The notes under the pieces: generated by a model | The model's input: only the letters and a program-made list of their open reading frames with translations | What the model was told of the DNA's origin: nothing | The model's database searches: none | From: Adiantum capillus-veneris | Taxonomy: Eukaryota > Streptophyta > Polypodiopsida > Polypodiales > Pteridaceae | Length of the DNA stretch: 64,000 nt | NCBI GenBank assembly: GCA_014529385.2 | Contig: CM043961.1 | Coordinates: 13,900,978 to 13,964,977, forward strand | Direction: 5' to 3' | Shown here: positions 1 through 9,799 of the stretch, piece by piece | How the letters are laid out: every line of letters begins with the position of its first letter | Numbering within the stretch: the stretch's first letter is position 1 | Made by a program: the position numbers and the translations under genes

Positions 1-960
1 ACTCCTCAGTCCAGTCAAAACTGACTAACAAACGATACAGAGGTTGTGCGGCGATGACTGCATACATATATATGAATCTTCGATAATATCCGCAGTGTCC
101 GATGAAGGATTGCACTTGTTTCGCATTAGTAGGCATGGGAAAGTCTACTATGACTTTGATTTTGTCTAGGTTAGTTGGTTATGCCATTTCTTGAGACAAT
201 ATGTCCTAAGATGCGGCCTTGCCTAACCATAAAAGCACACTTTTCCGGGTTAAGACAGATTCGATATGTTTTGCACTTCTCAAATACCTTTTGTAAATGG
301 TCAATATGTTCTTCTCGTAGAAGAGAGTGTATACAAAGATCATGTATATTTCTAAGAATATTCTCAGGTATTGTTTGAACGCATGAGTCATTAACCTTTG
401 AAAGGTAGCTGGGGCATTCGTTAAGCCGAACGGCATAACTCGATATGCATATATTCCCCATTCTGTGGCAAACGCTGTTTTGTGTTGATCCTCTATTGCA
501 AGTGCCAATTGGTTATACCCTGAAAACCCATCTAAAAAGGAATAAGCCCGTTTCCCAGCCACCCTCTCAAGTACATGTTCTGTGATCGGCAAGGGATAAT
601 TATCCCTTATGGTGACTGCATTTACCTTTTTGAGGTTCACACACACTCGCAACTTTCCATTCTTTTTGGGGACAACCACAATGGGTGACACCCAATCTAT
701 ATGCTTGATTTCGTAGATGAATTCATAATCCATCAGCTTGTCAATTTCCTCTTTGATTTGTTTAGAAAATGTGTCATTATATGTATAAGGATGCTGTTTG
801 CTAGGTTTGGCATCTAATTTCAACGGTATTGTATGTTGGCATATCGATGGATCAACTCCTTTGAGGTCTTTGTAGGACCATGCAAACACATCTTTATACT
901 TCTTGAGAAGTTGTGTTAACTGTTCTTCTTCTTCAAGCTCTAAATCAGTTGCGATATAGA
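1..960 (-). pseudogene. gypsy I reverse transcriptase and start of RNase H
   Basis: This is the pol segment that copies the element RNA into cDNA. RT blocks are seen in order on the minus strand: KKNGKLRVCVNLKKVN, FLDGFSGYNQ (first catalytic Asp) and VMPFGLTNAPATFQRLM. They are followed in another frame by REEHIDHLQKVFEKC and LGHIVSRNGI, then QSFIGHCGYYRRFI, leading into RNase H at the window edge. The frame changes near 345, just where the catalytic FxDD box should be. What is left there reads IHDLCIHS, with one Asp of the pair lost, so the enzyme is inactive. Upstream, a stretch rich in Glu and Leu joins to FAWSYKDLKGVDP, a block typical of the region before RT. Identification is firm, and the left end is cut by the window. 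Confidence 0.92.
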
Positions 961-999
961 CAGGCTGAGGCTTTTCACCTGGCTAGCAAGGTCTATCCG

Positions 1000-2040
1000 T
1001 TTTTCATTTTCCGACCCATCGTAAGATTCTTGGTTTATCCTTTCCCTGATTGGTGGTGTCATTGTGATTTTTCTGTCCTGGATAGTGAATTTTTGATAGT
1101 GCGATGGTACATTCATGTTTCCTTTTTTGGACTCATCCTTACCATCACTTTCTCCCTCAATAGTCCATACCTCTCTTAAAGACCGTTTTAGTTCTTGGTA
1201 TTTTTTTTAACGCTCCAATTTGGTCCACTCTGGGTCTTTTGTTTTTTCTTGTTTTGATTTTTGAGTTTTTTTTATTCTGTTTCTATTTTAGCCTTCCGTA
1301 CTTGTTTTATTTCCTCTTGCGTTCTTTCCCATTGAACTTTTGAGAATCTTCCTGATATTTGGTCTTTTACACAATCCTCTGCTTTGACAAGCATTAGATA
1401 GTGAGTTTTATCTTTTATCCTGGGCATTAGGTTCTCACTCATTTTGTTTTTTGCTCCTTTTTTCCTATAGCGTTCCCGGCGTCTAGGGCACTGATTGGAA
1501 AAATCATAAAACTTGATATTCGCTATTTTCTCCCCACGCTCGCTTGAGCTGTCTGAACACTCGTTACCTGCATCGTTGTTTACCTCCAGATGCTCAGAGG
1601 ATTTATAAAAATATTCTTGTTCTGGTGGTTCTACAATCTCATCTCCTCCTGGTATAAGGCTTACCATGTAATAGGGTAGCACATCATAGCCGTCCTTATC
1701 GCAAAATTTTGTCGTTGGACTATCTGTAATGGTACAAACATCCAATGTTGCTAGTATGTATTCCCATTCCAGAGGTTGCAAGGAATCTTCAGGAAAAGGT
1801 TCTGGAATATAATCCTTGTCCTCAGTCGCTCTTTCTAAGACGCATTCCTCTCTTTTTAAGCTCCCACAATGTGAAGCTCCGCACATCCATAGCTCTTTTT
1901 GTTGCCCTAACCATGCTAGGAGTTCGGACCCTGTCAATGTAGCTGAATCAAACTCTTCCACCGGTGTTTGGTTTACATATTTGTAACTATGGTCTTTCAA
2001 GTGAATTTTGGTTGTAGTCTCGCCATGTATGTAGATGTGG
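1000..2040 (-). pseudogene. gypsy I linker between protease and RT
   Basis: An open frame of 242 codons (2000-1272), continuing open upstream toward the protease, is acidic and has no catalytic motif. It contains repeated Glu/Asp runs and a basic patch near its C-terminus (RRRERYRKKGAKNK). It shares the frame of the protease segment and lies between protease and RT, where gypsy polyproteins often carry a poorly conserved linker. Between 1271 and about 1000 the frame is broken by several stops. It has no recognised function of its own and is annotated as part of the polyprotein. Confidence 0.6.
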
Positions 2041-2049
2041 TCGTAACCC

Positions 2050-2696
2050 CAATCCTAGACCATCTTTAATTGTCTCATGAATTGTCTTCCCAAGATGATC
2101 TCGTAATTGTTCTTTTTCTCGAAATCGACTATTGCAAATGTATGCTCATACTCGATTCTGCACGAGGTGACAATTACTTTTTCTAGGAGTCCTAGAGGCT
2201 TTTCCATGAACCCATCTACCAATTAGAATTTCATTCTGGTAGCTCTCAAAGCCGATTTTCCCCATTTTTTTTAGATTTCCTTGGTGGCGATAGCGACTCC
2301 TGCTCCACTGTCAAGAATAGCTTTGGAAACTACTCCTTGGAATTCTATTGGTAGTGTGGTGTTTCCATCCTCTCCCTCGCAATACTCTCCAACCTTGTTT
2401 AAGGGTATTGGCCTAGTGTTTAGTTGAGGCCTGTCCAATTCTCTGATCCCTTCTTGAAGCTTCGAGGTGGGGTCTTTCACTCCGAATTTTTCTAAGAATT
2501 TGCCTATTGTGGTCCACATGTTTGGTCGTAGCCTTAGGAGTTCGCCTAATGTGATTGTGCATGCCACCGGGGTGGACAATAACTCAATCAACCCTTGTGA
2601 ATCCATCACTCTTCTAGAAGAAAGTCTTTGGGATGGGATCGCTCTCACCTCAGACTTGGATTCATACTCTCTTAGGTAAGAGGGTAGAGTTTTCAC
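2050..2696 (-). pseudogene. gypsy I retropepsin-like protease
   Basis: This is the aspartic protease that would cut the gag-pol polyprotein. The active-site block AILDSGAGVAIATKEI ends the open part (2271-2696), with the expected D-S-G. About 65 codons further on, in the same frame, is the flap-distal block IILGRQFMRQL, the usual I-L-G-R signature. Three stops lie between or just after them (at about 2268, 2232 and 2056). The overall spacing between D-S-G and I-L-G-R is normal for a retropepsin, so the damage is point mutation, not deletion. Confidence 0.8.
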
Positions 2697-3455
2697 TGAG
2701 TCTGGTTGGCTTGCCCCAAACTAATTGATCCCTGGTCCCCCCCTTGTGAATGCATATCAAAGTTCATTTGTGATCTTGCCTCAGATTCTTCAATAGGAGG
2801 TAAGATCTCATCTTTCTCTTTTCGCGTGCTTTTCATGTGGTAACTCACCCTGTTAGCTTCGTTGGCATCACGGATTTTCTTCCAGAGGTCATCTAGACTG
2901 TTACAATCCTTACCCATGTCTACCAATGTTTTAGGCTAGAATCCATCACTTGCCTCATCTGTTGTGTTTGGCACTATGATAGGCTCTCCCCTAGACTCAG
3001 AGGCAGTCGTGAGTCTCTCCTTCATGTCTACTTGTTTCTCTAAAGTTGGTTTGATAAGGGTTGGAGCTGGTACTTCATGCCAACTTGCAGGTTTACCAAG
3101 CGGGTTTTCTATCAAGGATTGAGCTATTTCAATCATCTTTTGACACATTTCCAACCTCTGTTTTTCTATTTCTGCATATGGATAAGTCATCCATCTTTGC
3201 TCTTGGGTTTGGTTGTTTTTGAGTCCGTCTTCGTAAAGCTTTTAAAAGTGCATCTAACTGCTCATTTACCTTTTCTTCCAACACTGATCCTTTTGATCCT
3301 TCACTTTTGGGTTTTGCTATTTCCTTGGGTGCTATGGTTTCCGGAGTGTGTGAGCTTAGGCTAGATAGATCCTCTAACCGCCTTAACCTATCCTTTGTGT
3401 GTTTTAACTCCTCGGATAGGCCATTTTCTCTCGTTCTCTCCTGGCTTTCATACAT
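2693..3455 (-). pseudogene. gypsy I gag-protease spacer, coiled-coil-like
   Basis: Three overlapping open segments (3129-3455, 2936-3190, 2693-2926) continue the polyprotein after the zinc knuckles, changing frame near 3425, 3180 and 2695. The sequence is rich in Lys, Glu and Leu with heptad-like spacing (EELKHTKDRLRRLEDL, EEKVNEQLDALLKALRRR), which suggests a coiled coil. No enzyme motif is visible. The frame returns to that of gag at 3190 and to that of protease at 2696, so small indels rather than programmed shifts are the simpler reading, although a shift at the gag/pol border cannot be excluded. Confidence 0.55.
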
Positions 3456-5050
3456 GCCTTTCTAGCTTTCCAAGTGCTTCTCTGATTTTTCCTTTCTGAA
3501 CTTGGGGCATCGGTTTTTGGCTCTTCAATTATGGGTTCGTTCGTCATTCTTTGAGCTTGGGCTCGTGTCACTGCCTGAATAGGTATTATTGTCTCGTTTT
3601 CAGACCCTCCACTAGACGGCACTGCTTCCAGCATGTTCAAGGTAGTTTTTGCTCCCTTGCTTGGGTTCTTAGGGCAATCCGGAATCAAATGAGTAACTCC
3701 GCACTCGGTGCAATATGCATTGACTCTAATGATTTCATCATGAGGACAGTCTCTTAGCCAATGGTTTCCAACACACTTGTAGCAGGGTCCCTTAGGCTGT
3801 TGAGGTGCTCCTTGAGCTCCTCTTTGTTGGTATACATGTCTCTGTCCGTCCATGCCTCCGTTGGCTATGAGCAACAATGTTCGTTCATCCAAGCTATATC
3901 TTCCTTCTCGTGCTGCCTGTGCAGCTGTTGGTGGTCCTGCAGTTCCTATCATGCTCCATGGTTCTGGCGTTGAGGATTCTTCCGGTGGATAACAGGCAGG
4001 ATTTGTAGCATATCCATTGGGATCTTCGTAATATGCATGCATAGTCACCAAAGCCTTCTCTTCTGGTTCGGTTACCGTTGGTGTGTATCTTATGCCAATC
4101 GGTTGTAATCTTGGTAGGGGCGATTGCTGCGCCAACACTAGTTGTGGTCTTTCTACACCTACAGGTCCTGGTAGGTTGCCTGCTTGATACCTAGGCATTG
4201 GTGGAAGTTGAGGAGATGCTACCTGAGCCTGGGGAGCATAAGGTCGTTCTCTCACATATCCCTTGTTAAAATAACATTCCTCCGTCCCATGGTTTGTCCA
4301 TTTTTGTTTAATAGCACACCACTTGGGCTGTTTATCTTGTGGTTTGGCATAAAGGTTAATCTTTTTTAGCACTTCCTCTACAAGCTGCTCCTGGCTTACA
4401 ACTACTTCTCCTTTCGGTGTTGTCTTAGCGGACTTGCTTCCACTTTGTTGTGAGGACAAATCGTCATCAAGATCCTTGAATTCACCCTCTTTGTAGACTG
4501 CACAATTGTCTACAAGGTAAAGAGCCTCTTTAGTTAACTCATTTAACGTCGTGCTCCTCTTTATATGTAAGTCCTTGTGGAGATCTGTATTCCTTAGTCC
4601 TTGAATAAATATAAGCATAAGTCTAGACTGAGTTGGCAGTTCTTCCACCGGGCAGAACTTAACATATCTTTCTAGTCGTAGGGCTGCCTTTCGCACAGAC
4701 TCCCCTTCTTTGTGTTTGAATTTATGGATTTGTGAGACTGTATTATGATCTATCCCACTTTGTGAGAATTCCTCAATAAACTCGTCAAACACCTCCTCCA
4801 TAGACTCAAAGTCTCTACGTTCCACAGAGTCAAACCAAGTAGCTGCATCCTCCTCTAGGGTTAGTCCAAACCCTGCAAATTGGGTAGGGAAGTCTAACAC
4901 CTCTTCAGCTCTAATTACACACACAAAGGCTGCTACATGATCCCTAGGATCTCTGTTTCCCGTGTATTTCTTGTTTACCCATTTTTGCACTTGAGAAGGT
5001 CTAATTCTATGATGGTCTACAAATCTCATCATTGGATCTCCTCGCCCCAA
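3404..5050 (-). CDS. gypsy I gag (capsid and zinc knuckles)
   Basis: An open frame of 548 codons encodes the structural protein of the element. Residues from about 30 to 190 show the retrotransposon gag pattern: AATWFDSVERRDFESM, then KHKEGESVRKAALRLERYVK and a Leu-rich stretch with IQGLRN. A Pro/Gln-rich region (about 280-400) follows. Two cysteine knuckles sit near residues 422-434 (CYKCVGNHWLRDC) and 445-457 (CTECGVTHLIPDC). Both are C-X2-C-X3-H-X4-C, one residue shorter than the usual C-X2-C-X4-H-X4-C. The Met at 5050 is unlikely to be the true start: the same frame continues upstream to 5869 with one TGA at 5285-5287. Confidence 0.88.
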   Translation of the reverse strand: MGRGDPMMRFVDHHRIRPSQVQKWVNKKYTGNRDPRDHVAAFVCVIRAEEVLDFPTQFAGFGLTLEEDAATWFDSVERRDFESMEEVFDEFIEEFSQSGIDHNTVSQIHKFKHKEGESVRKAALRLERYVKFCPVEELPTQSRLMLIFIQGLRNTDLHKDLHIKRSTTLNELTKEALYLVDNCAVYKEGEFKDLDDDLSSQQSGSKSAKTTPKGEVVVSQEQLVEEVLKKINLYAKPQDKQPKWCAIKQKWTNHGTEECYFNKGYVRERPYAPQAQVASPQLPPMPRYQAGNLPGPVGVERPQLVLAQQSPLPRLQPIGIRYTPTVTEPEEKALVTMHAYYEDPNGYATNPACYPPEESSTPEPWSMIGTAGPPTAAQAAREGRYSLDERTLLLIANGGMDGQRHVYQQRGAQGAPQQPKGPCYKCVGNHWLRDCPHDEIIRVNAYCTECGVTHLIPDCPKNPSKGAKTTLNMLEAVPSSGGSENETIIPIQAVTRAQAQRMTNEPIIEEPKTDAPSSERKNQRSTWKARKACMKARREREKMAYPRS

Positions 5051-5284
5051 TCGATATACCTCCTCTGGCCTTCTGTAGTGGGCGGGTTCCTCTCTCAGTG
5101 GTGCTCCTAAGCCATAATTTCTAATAGTTCTTGCAAGAGATGGTTCATCTCGTTGAAATCGTTCTATAGGTGGTCTTCCAGGCTTTGTTGACCCTTGAGT
5201 TTTTGGCTTACTCTCACCCTGATACCGTGAATAGAGTGGTGGTTCTTGTAAATCCCTTAGCCCTCGTACGGCTGGATAACCTTC

Positions 5285-5869
5285 TCAGTTCTGGTCTTGT
5301 TCTACTGTTGCACTCTGTCGAAGCCATGCGTGCAATGATGTCTGGGTTGCTGGTTGGTTTTGGTGTTTGAATGTGTGTTGTCGGGTAGAATGTGAGGTCA
5401 CGTCGTACTCTTCTGAAAATGGATTCGTCGACTTGCTAGGGGTGTAGGTGGCTCTTGGAATTTCTTCGGGGACATATGTTGATGCTTCTGGAACTGTTGC
5501 CTTTTCTACCTCCTCTGGGAGGATACGTTTGTATTCTCTCCCGTACCTATCAACAAAAATGATATCCTTCCCCATAGCAATTTCATAAGAGAATAAGTAA
5601 AGAACCTTGTCTTTGCTTAATTCGTTTGGGTAGGGTTCTTTGGATTGAAAGTAAGATACTATTCCCTCGCTCTCATGCTTGTAGACTCCCACATTCTCAT
5701 TATACGTAGAGACCCTGGTTGTTTTCTTATCATACATAAAGCGAGCTCCAGGTCGATCAATGTTTGGAGAAGGTTCTTGAGTTTGTGAAACCATCTTCCC
5801 TTTTGCCACATTATCTCCATATCTGTTGTAATCCTCAGGGTTAATAACTATCAGATAGTGGTTCCCCAT
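5285..5869 (-). CDS. gypsy I gag N-terminal extension
   Basis: A 194-codon frame is in phase with the gag frame downstream (offset 819 bases, a multiple of three). It is separated from gag only by a TGA at 5285-5287, after which reading stays open to 3404. It starts MGNHYLIVINPEDYNRYG and is rich in charged residues and Pro. I recognise no domain. The most likely meaning is the N-terminal part of a roughly 820-residue gag interrupted by one nonsense mutation. The start could be this ATG, because the frame upstream of it is closed within a short distance. Confidence 0.6.
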   Translation of the reverse strand: MGNHYLIVINPEDYNRYGDNVAKGKMVSQTQEPSPNIDRPGARFMYDKKTTRVSTYNENVGVYKHESEGIVSYFQSKEPYPNELSKDKVLYLFSYEIAMGKDIIFVDRYGREYKRILPEEVEKATVPEASTYVPEEIPRATYTPSKSTNPFSEEYDVTSHSTRQHTFKHQNQPATQTSLHAWLRQSATVEQDQN

Positions 5870-6706
5870 TTCGTCTCGGAATCTATCTCCATCATCATAG
5901 ACTTGAATTATCTCATTCTCTAAGCTGGCCTCTCTTCAATACAAATACACTTGCGTCCTCGATAGTCATAATAAACTAGATCTCCCCGCTCCCCTCGAGT
6001 TTGTTCCTTCTAAGAAGATCATAGTGAACTTGGAATCGTTCAAAGGATTTAGGGAGGTGATTCCCCTTGGCATTGGTACTTCATAGGAGAAACCTCTTGG
6101 CTGTTGACTACCCATCATGAAGAAGGACTTATCTCATGAAGTGTCAGTATCACTACCCTCCTCAATGATTGGTGCTAGTGGATCTAGCCTTGCCTGAGTT
6201 ACACTCTCTTTGGTGGACACTAAGCTACCCTGATCACCTACCACCTTTCGGTCTCTAAAAATGTGTCTTCCTGATCTTAAATTCATCAAGCTTAGCAATA
6301 AAACTCAACACAAATCCAACCACTCACCTGGCAAAGGATCAGTTTTCGCACAACTTCTTGCTTTGCCGTTGAATATACTTGTACACAAGTGTTTAATTTC
6401 AGCAATCGAATCAAAGCATTTAACCGCTAGAGGTGGTCTTAGTAATGATTGGTATAGCTGGAGAGTTAACCTCAACCACTAATGTATATTATACACTTCT
6501 GATGTTCTATATTAGGTCTGCTAATCTGGAACTGTACTTCCCTCGGATGTTGGTCAATTTACCTGAAAAGTCTGAATTCCGTCTTTGCTTCGTCAAAAGG
6601 TCAAAAAAGATCCAACTTCACTTCTGAAAGAAGTTCTGGAACCCTCAAGTCAAATGGATCATCACTGTATGTCCTCAGTCAGTTTTTCACTTCCCTAAGC
6701 CCGAGT

Positions 6707-6730
6707 AGACATCCTACACGTAGGATGTCT
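6707..6730. repeat. leader palindrome copy 1
   Basis: Arms AGACATCCTAC and GTAGGATGTCT are perfect inverted copies around a 2-base centre (AC). Folded with nine paired bases it leaves the loop ACACGT. Confidence 0.9.
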
Positions 6731-6972
6731 CCTGCTCTATTTTGCCTTGTTTTTGCACTATAGGTCCCCCTTGACGTGTTTAGTCCACAACTGTTTTTAC
6801 TTTTTGATTTGGACACCTACAAGCTGATCAATGGATCAGAAATCTGTTCCAGCAGCCAGACGACCAGTCAAATCAACTCCAATTTGGACCAAAATTGACT
6901 AGGAGGCTTGCCTCAGGCTATACAACACCCTACTATGCCTACAGTCAATTTCTGGCTTCAATATCATGCATT

Positions 6973-6996
6973 AGACATTCTACGTGTAGCATGTCT
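6973..6996. repeat. leader palindrome copy 2 (diverged)
   Basis: AGACATTCTAC and GTAGCATGTCT flank the centre GT. Two substitutions relative to copy 1 fall at non-paired positions, so pairing is partly lost, while the central ACGTGT is kept. Confidence 0.85.
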
Positions 6997-7097
6997 AACT
7001 GATCAAAATGACTTCAAATGCAAAGCGCAGACTCCCCTTAAGGTGCTGATCACTTTGGTATGCTCAAAATTAGGTTTGGAGTGCCAAATCACACAAA

Positions 7098-7121
7098 ACA
7101 CATCCTACGCGTAGGATGTCT
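7098..7121. repeat. leader palindrome copy 3
   Basis: ACACATCCTAC and GTAGGATGTCT flank the centre GC, giving the self-complementary core ACGCGT. There is one mismatch at the outer end of the stem. Confidence 0.9.
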
Positions 7122-7394
7122 TTTTGGCTTGTTTGACCCCAGACTTGAGCCCCAACTTCCCCTTGATGTCAAAAACTCAGTGCTATGCTTAGATTTTAGT
7201 TTGGATTTCAAAAGACCCCAATTTTAGCCGTTCTAGCCCTTTTCAGTCAAAAAATGCTAAAAGTCTACTTAGAACCCAATTTTTTCACCCAAATGAGATG
7301 AAACCCTTCTCAGGCACTAAATAAATCATGCAAATCATGCCCATGCAGCCATCCTATGGTTTTGGTCTTAAAATAATGCCTTGGCACAATTTGG

Positions 7395-7407
7395 GTAGGA
7401 TGTCTGG
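7395..7407. repeat. leader palindrome half site
   Basis: Only the right arm is present (GTAGGATGTCTGG). The matching left arm is missing. Confidence 0.7.
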
Positions 7408-7542
7408 CAATTTCTGTCCACTTGGCCATATCCTGTCAAGATATGGTCAAATTTCCACTTTCCAGGTGAAAATAGGGTAAAACCTACCTTCTGAACACAA
7501 TGGTCAACTCAAAATTTCAAAATTTCCACCAAATCAGCCTAT

Positions 7543-7566
7543 AGACATCCTACGTGTAGGATGTCT
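7543..7566. repeat. leader palindrome copy 4
   Basis: Perfect 11-base arms (AGACATCCTAC, GTAGGATGTCT) surround the centre GT. The whole site is the exact reverse complement of copy 1. Confidence 0.9.
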
Positions 7567-8086
7567 CTTGGCTTAAAATATAAACTTTTCCTGACAGAAA
7601 TGCTCCTGATGCTCTGCAGCTCTATCAGAAACACTCTCAGCAACTTTTGAACTTCACTTCAACTTTCAAACACTCTTTTGCGTCTTTTACAACCTTGTGA
7701 TGAACCTAACAACAAGTATAACATGCATGAAGTGCTCCATATCATAAATCATGATGTCCTACTTACCCTACTCCTACTGATCATGTGAAATGGTGATAAT
7801 GGTGTTTTGGTTGCTTCCAGGCCTCTCCGGAATCTCAAGCTCTCCTTTCACCACTTCTACCACTCCAACTCCTACTCATCAACTCAGCTAAGACCTAAAA
7901 ACTATCTAAGTCTACCTAAGTCTACCTAAGTCGAAGGATCTAGTCCAAACACACTCTCCCTAGACTCCCTCTAAGACCTAGAGATTCCTCCACCCTCTGA
8001 TCCTATCTAAATGTAAAATGAGACTCTGGCAAGCCAGAGAATCCCTATCCTCAAGGACTAGTCTCGGTCACCTACCTAGGGTTTTC

Positions 8087-8105
8087 TTCCCCGGCAGTGG
8101 TGCCA
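8087..8105 (-). promoter_or_regulatory. gypsy I primer binding site (tRNA-Asp-like)
   Basis: The minus strand reads TGGCACCACTGCCGGGGAA directly after the LTR end plus one spacer base. It resembles the plant gypsy primer site complementary to the 3' end of tRNA-Asp (TGGCGCCGTTGCCGGGG) with a few differences. Its position next to the CA end of the LTR fixes the strand of the element. Confidence 0.75.
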
Positions 8106-8456
8106 ATGTTGGCAGGTACGCCGCGACGGACGTCAGCAAAGATAGAAATCACCTAACAAGATTTGTCAGCTAAGGACGAAGCTCAACCCGCGGGCGTGTG
8201 GAAGCAAGAATAGGGTGTCAATCTACACTCGACCGACTCTTGACTAATTCCTACAGAGGTCTCTACCTAATGTCTAAGCTACAGCCTTCAGGAGTGCATA
8301 AGAGGAGATTTCCTACAATTCTTCCAAGAGCTAAATACCCATCAAACGGTCTCCAAATGCCATAGAACTTCAAGGAGACCCTACTAACACCAATAGGTCG
8401 CTCTCCCTAAGGTCTATGAACCAAAATCCCAAACCTAAACACCTGGTGCAAAATCA

Positions 8457-8470
8457 CGTAGGATGTCTGG
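8457..8470. repeat. palindrome half site inside LTR
   Basis: CGTAGGATGTCTGG is the right arm of the leader palindrome, here lying within the LTR. It shows that the motif family is not confined to the leader. Confidence 0.65.
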
Positions 8471-8820
8471 TTGAAATTTGCAGGTCGTCGTTTTCGAAAA
8501 CTCAAGTGCCTAATGTGTAGCTCTACTCAATGCAAACACGTGGATATGCTGAAATGAGAAAACGGAGAACATATTCTCACCGAATCACCAGATGAAGCTC
8601 GTAGGTCGAGCTTGCAAAACCAGACCGTACACCCACAATGTAGGTATCAACGCGTAGCTCTCGTTGGGGTCAACACGCTGCACTTCTCCGCACTCAATTT
8701 CGACCACCAGTGCGTGCGTAGCGTCAAGATGAAGCTCTCACTGTCTCTCGTACACAGTACGCTCACTCACAGACATAAGTTTTTTAAAATGACAAAGGTT
8801 TTTTAATTAAGGTCAAGAGT

Positions 8821-8832
8821 GGTATAAATACC
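8821..8832 (-). promoter_or_regulatory. probable LTR TATA box (palindromic)
   Basis: GGTATAAATACC reads the same on both strands. On the minus strand it gives TATTTATA about 420 bases from the LTR start, a normal place for an LTR promoter, and transcription would start near 8800. Confidence 0.5.
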
Positions 8833-9248
8833 TTACAATCTCAAACCCTAATGTTCCAATTTAACCATCTACTCAATCTAAATGTCAAAAATGGGATACA
8901 ATCTGGAAACTTCTGTAAGCCCCAATATTTACAAAGGTGAAATGTCAGTTTTTCTCAATAAATGAATAATTACAAAAAAATAATATTCCGTCGAGCTCCG
9001 TAGGGTGTGTCCAATCACTAACACAAGTACAGCAAGCTGGAGTGAGTTGCAAGCAAAAAAGTAGCGCTCGTTTTTGAGCCAAGAATAGCTGCAAGCTTTT
9101 GGGAACTTTGCTAAAAAAATGCCTTTGCTTTTGGTGGTCAACTTTCCCACTTACCTTTCAATTTTTACAACAAAATTGGCCAATTGAAAAATGTCCGGCC
9201 AATTAATGGAACCTTATCTAGACTATGCCGGACCGTTATGTTCCAACA

Positions 9249-9765
9249 TAATTATGACTTTCCCGTATTGCCCCGACGTATTTATGGTACCACTGTTTAT
9301 AAAATATATGTTTTGTTTTCAAGGAATGGACTTGCATGAGATGTTTTGAAGATGGAAATGGCCATGATTTAGGCACTATGTCTCTTTGTTTTGTAGATAC
9401 CACTCATCCTAGGTTGTCAATTCGATATCTATCACATATCTATCATTTAGAAACTTCACAGATGGCTCTTAATTGAATCCCATCGGATGATCATCAATTT
9501 GATAAACAAATTGATTATAGAGATCTGCATAGATCTTTGTCTCAAATTGGTACACTATGTTCATGTTGTAATCCACTACCTTCGGTGGTGCTCAACTAGA
9601 ACTAGCTGTTTCAGGGCCTTTCTCGAGTAGATGAGAAGCCATTTTGTAGGAACCAAAAGACTTTAAGTCGTATCTAACACGTAGTCCTCAATGATAGGTT
9701 CTAGAAATTCCATAGGCTCTACTTTAAGTTCTTGATTGACACTCTCATCTAATGAGATACTACTC

Positions 9766-9799
<34 letters not shown>

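Larger units (their letters stand above)
5870..8086 (-). other. gypsy I untranslated leader with iterated palindromes
   Basis: The 2.2 kb between primer site and gag has no supported coding sequence. Its feature is a recurrent palindrome, 24 bases long, at four places (6707, 6973, 7098, 7543), plus a half site at 7395 and another inside the LTR at 8457. The rest is AT-rich and weakly repetitive. Long leaders are known in large gypsy elements and can hold packaging and dimerisation signals. Here that role is inference. Confidence 0.75.
1..9248 (-). mobile_element. Ty3/gypsy LTR retrotransposon I (5' part; 3' end off window)
   Basis: A minus-strand element runs in the order LTR (8107-9248), primer site (8087-8105), long leader (5870-8086), gag (5869-3404), spacer (3455-2693), protease (about 2696-2050), linker (2000-1000) and RT (960-1), and leaves the window inside the RNase H region. 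The order protease-RT-RNase H, with integrase expected afterwards, is that of Ty3/gypsy. Gag is almost one open frame with a single stop, whereas the pol region has several stops and frameshifts, so the copy is dead. No second LTR is visible, so insertion age and target duplication cannot be read here. Confidence 0.9.
8107..9248 (-). repeat. gypsy I 5' LTR (1142 bp)
   Basis: On the minus strand the block starts TGTTGGAAC (9248) and ends CTGCCAACA (8107), giving the TG...CA ends and a short inverted terminal repeat (TGTTGG/CCAACA). It is followed by the primer site. A TATA-like palindrome at 8821-8832 lies about 420 bases into it. A half copy of the leader palindrome (8457-8470) is also present. 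The outer end is inferred from the terminal symmetry only, as the partner LTR is outside the window. Confidence 0.7.

Noticed and set aside
8612..8806. Plus-strand frame of 64 codons.
   Set aside because: It lies within the gypsy I LTR, on the opposite strand, without motif.
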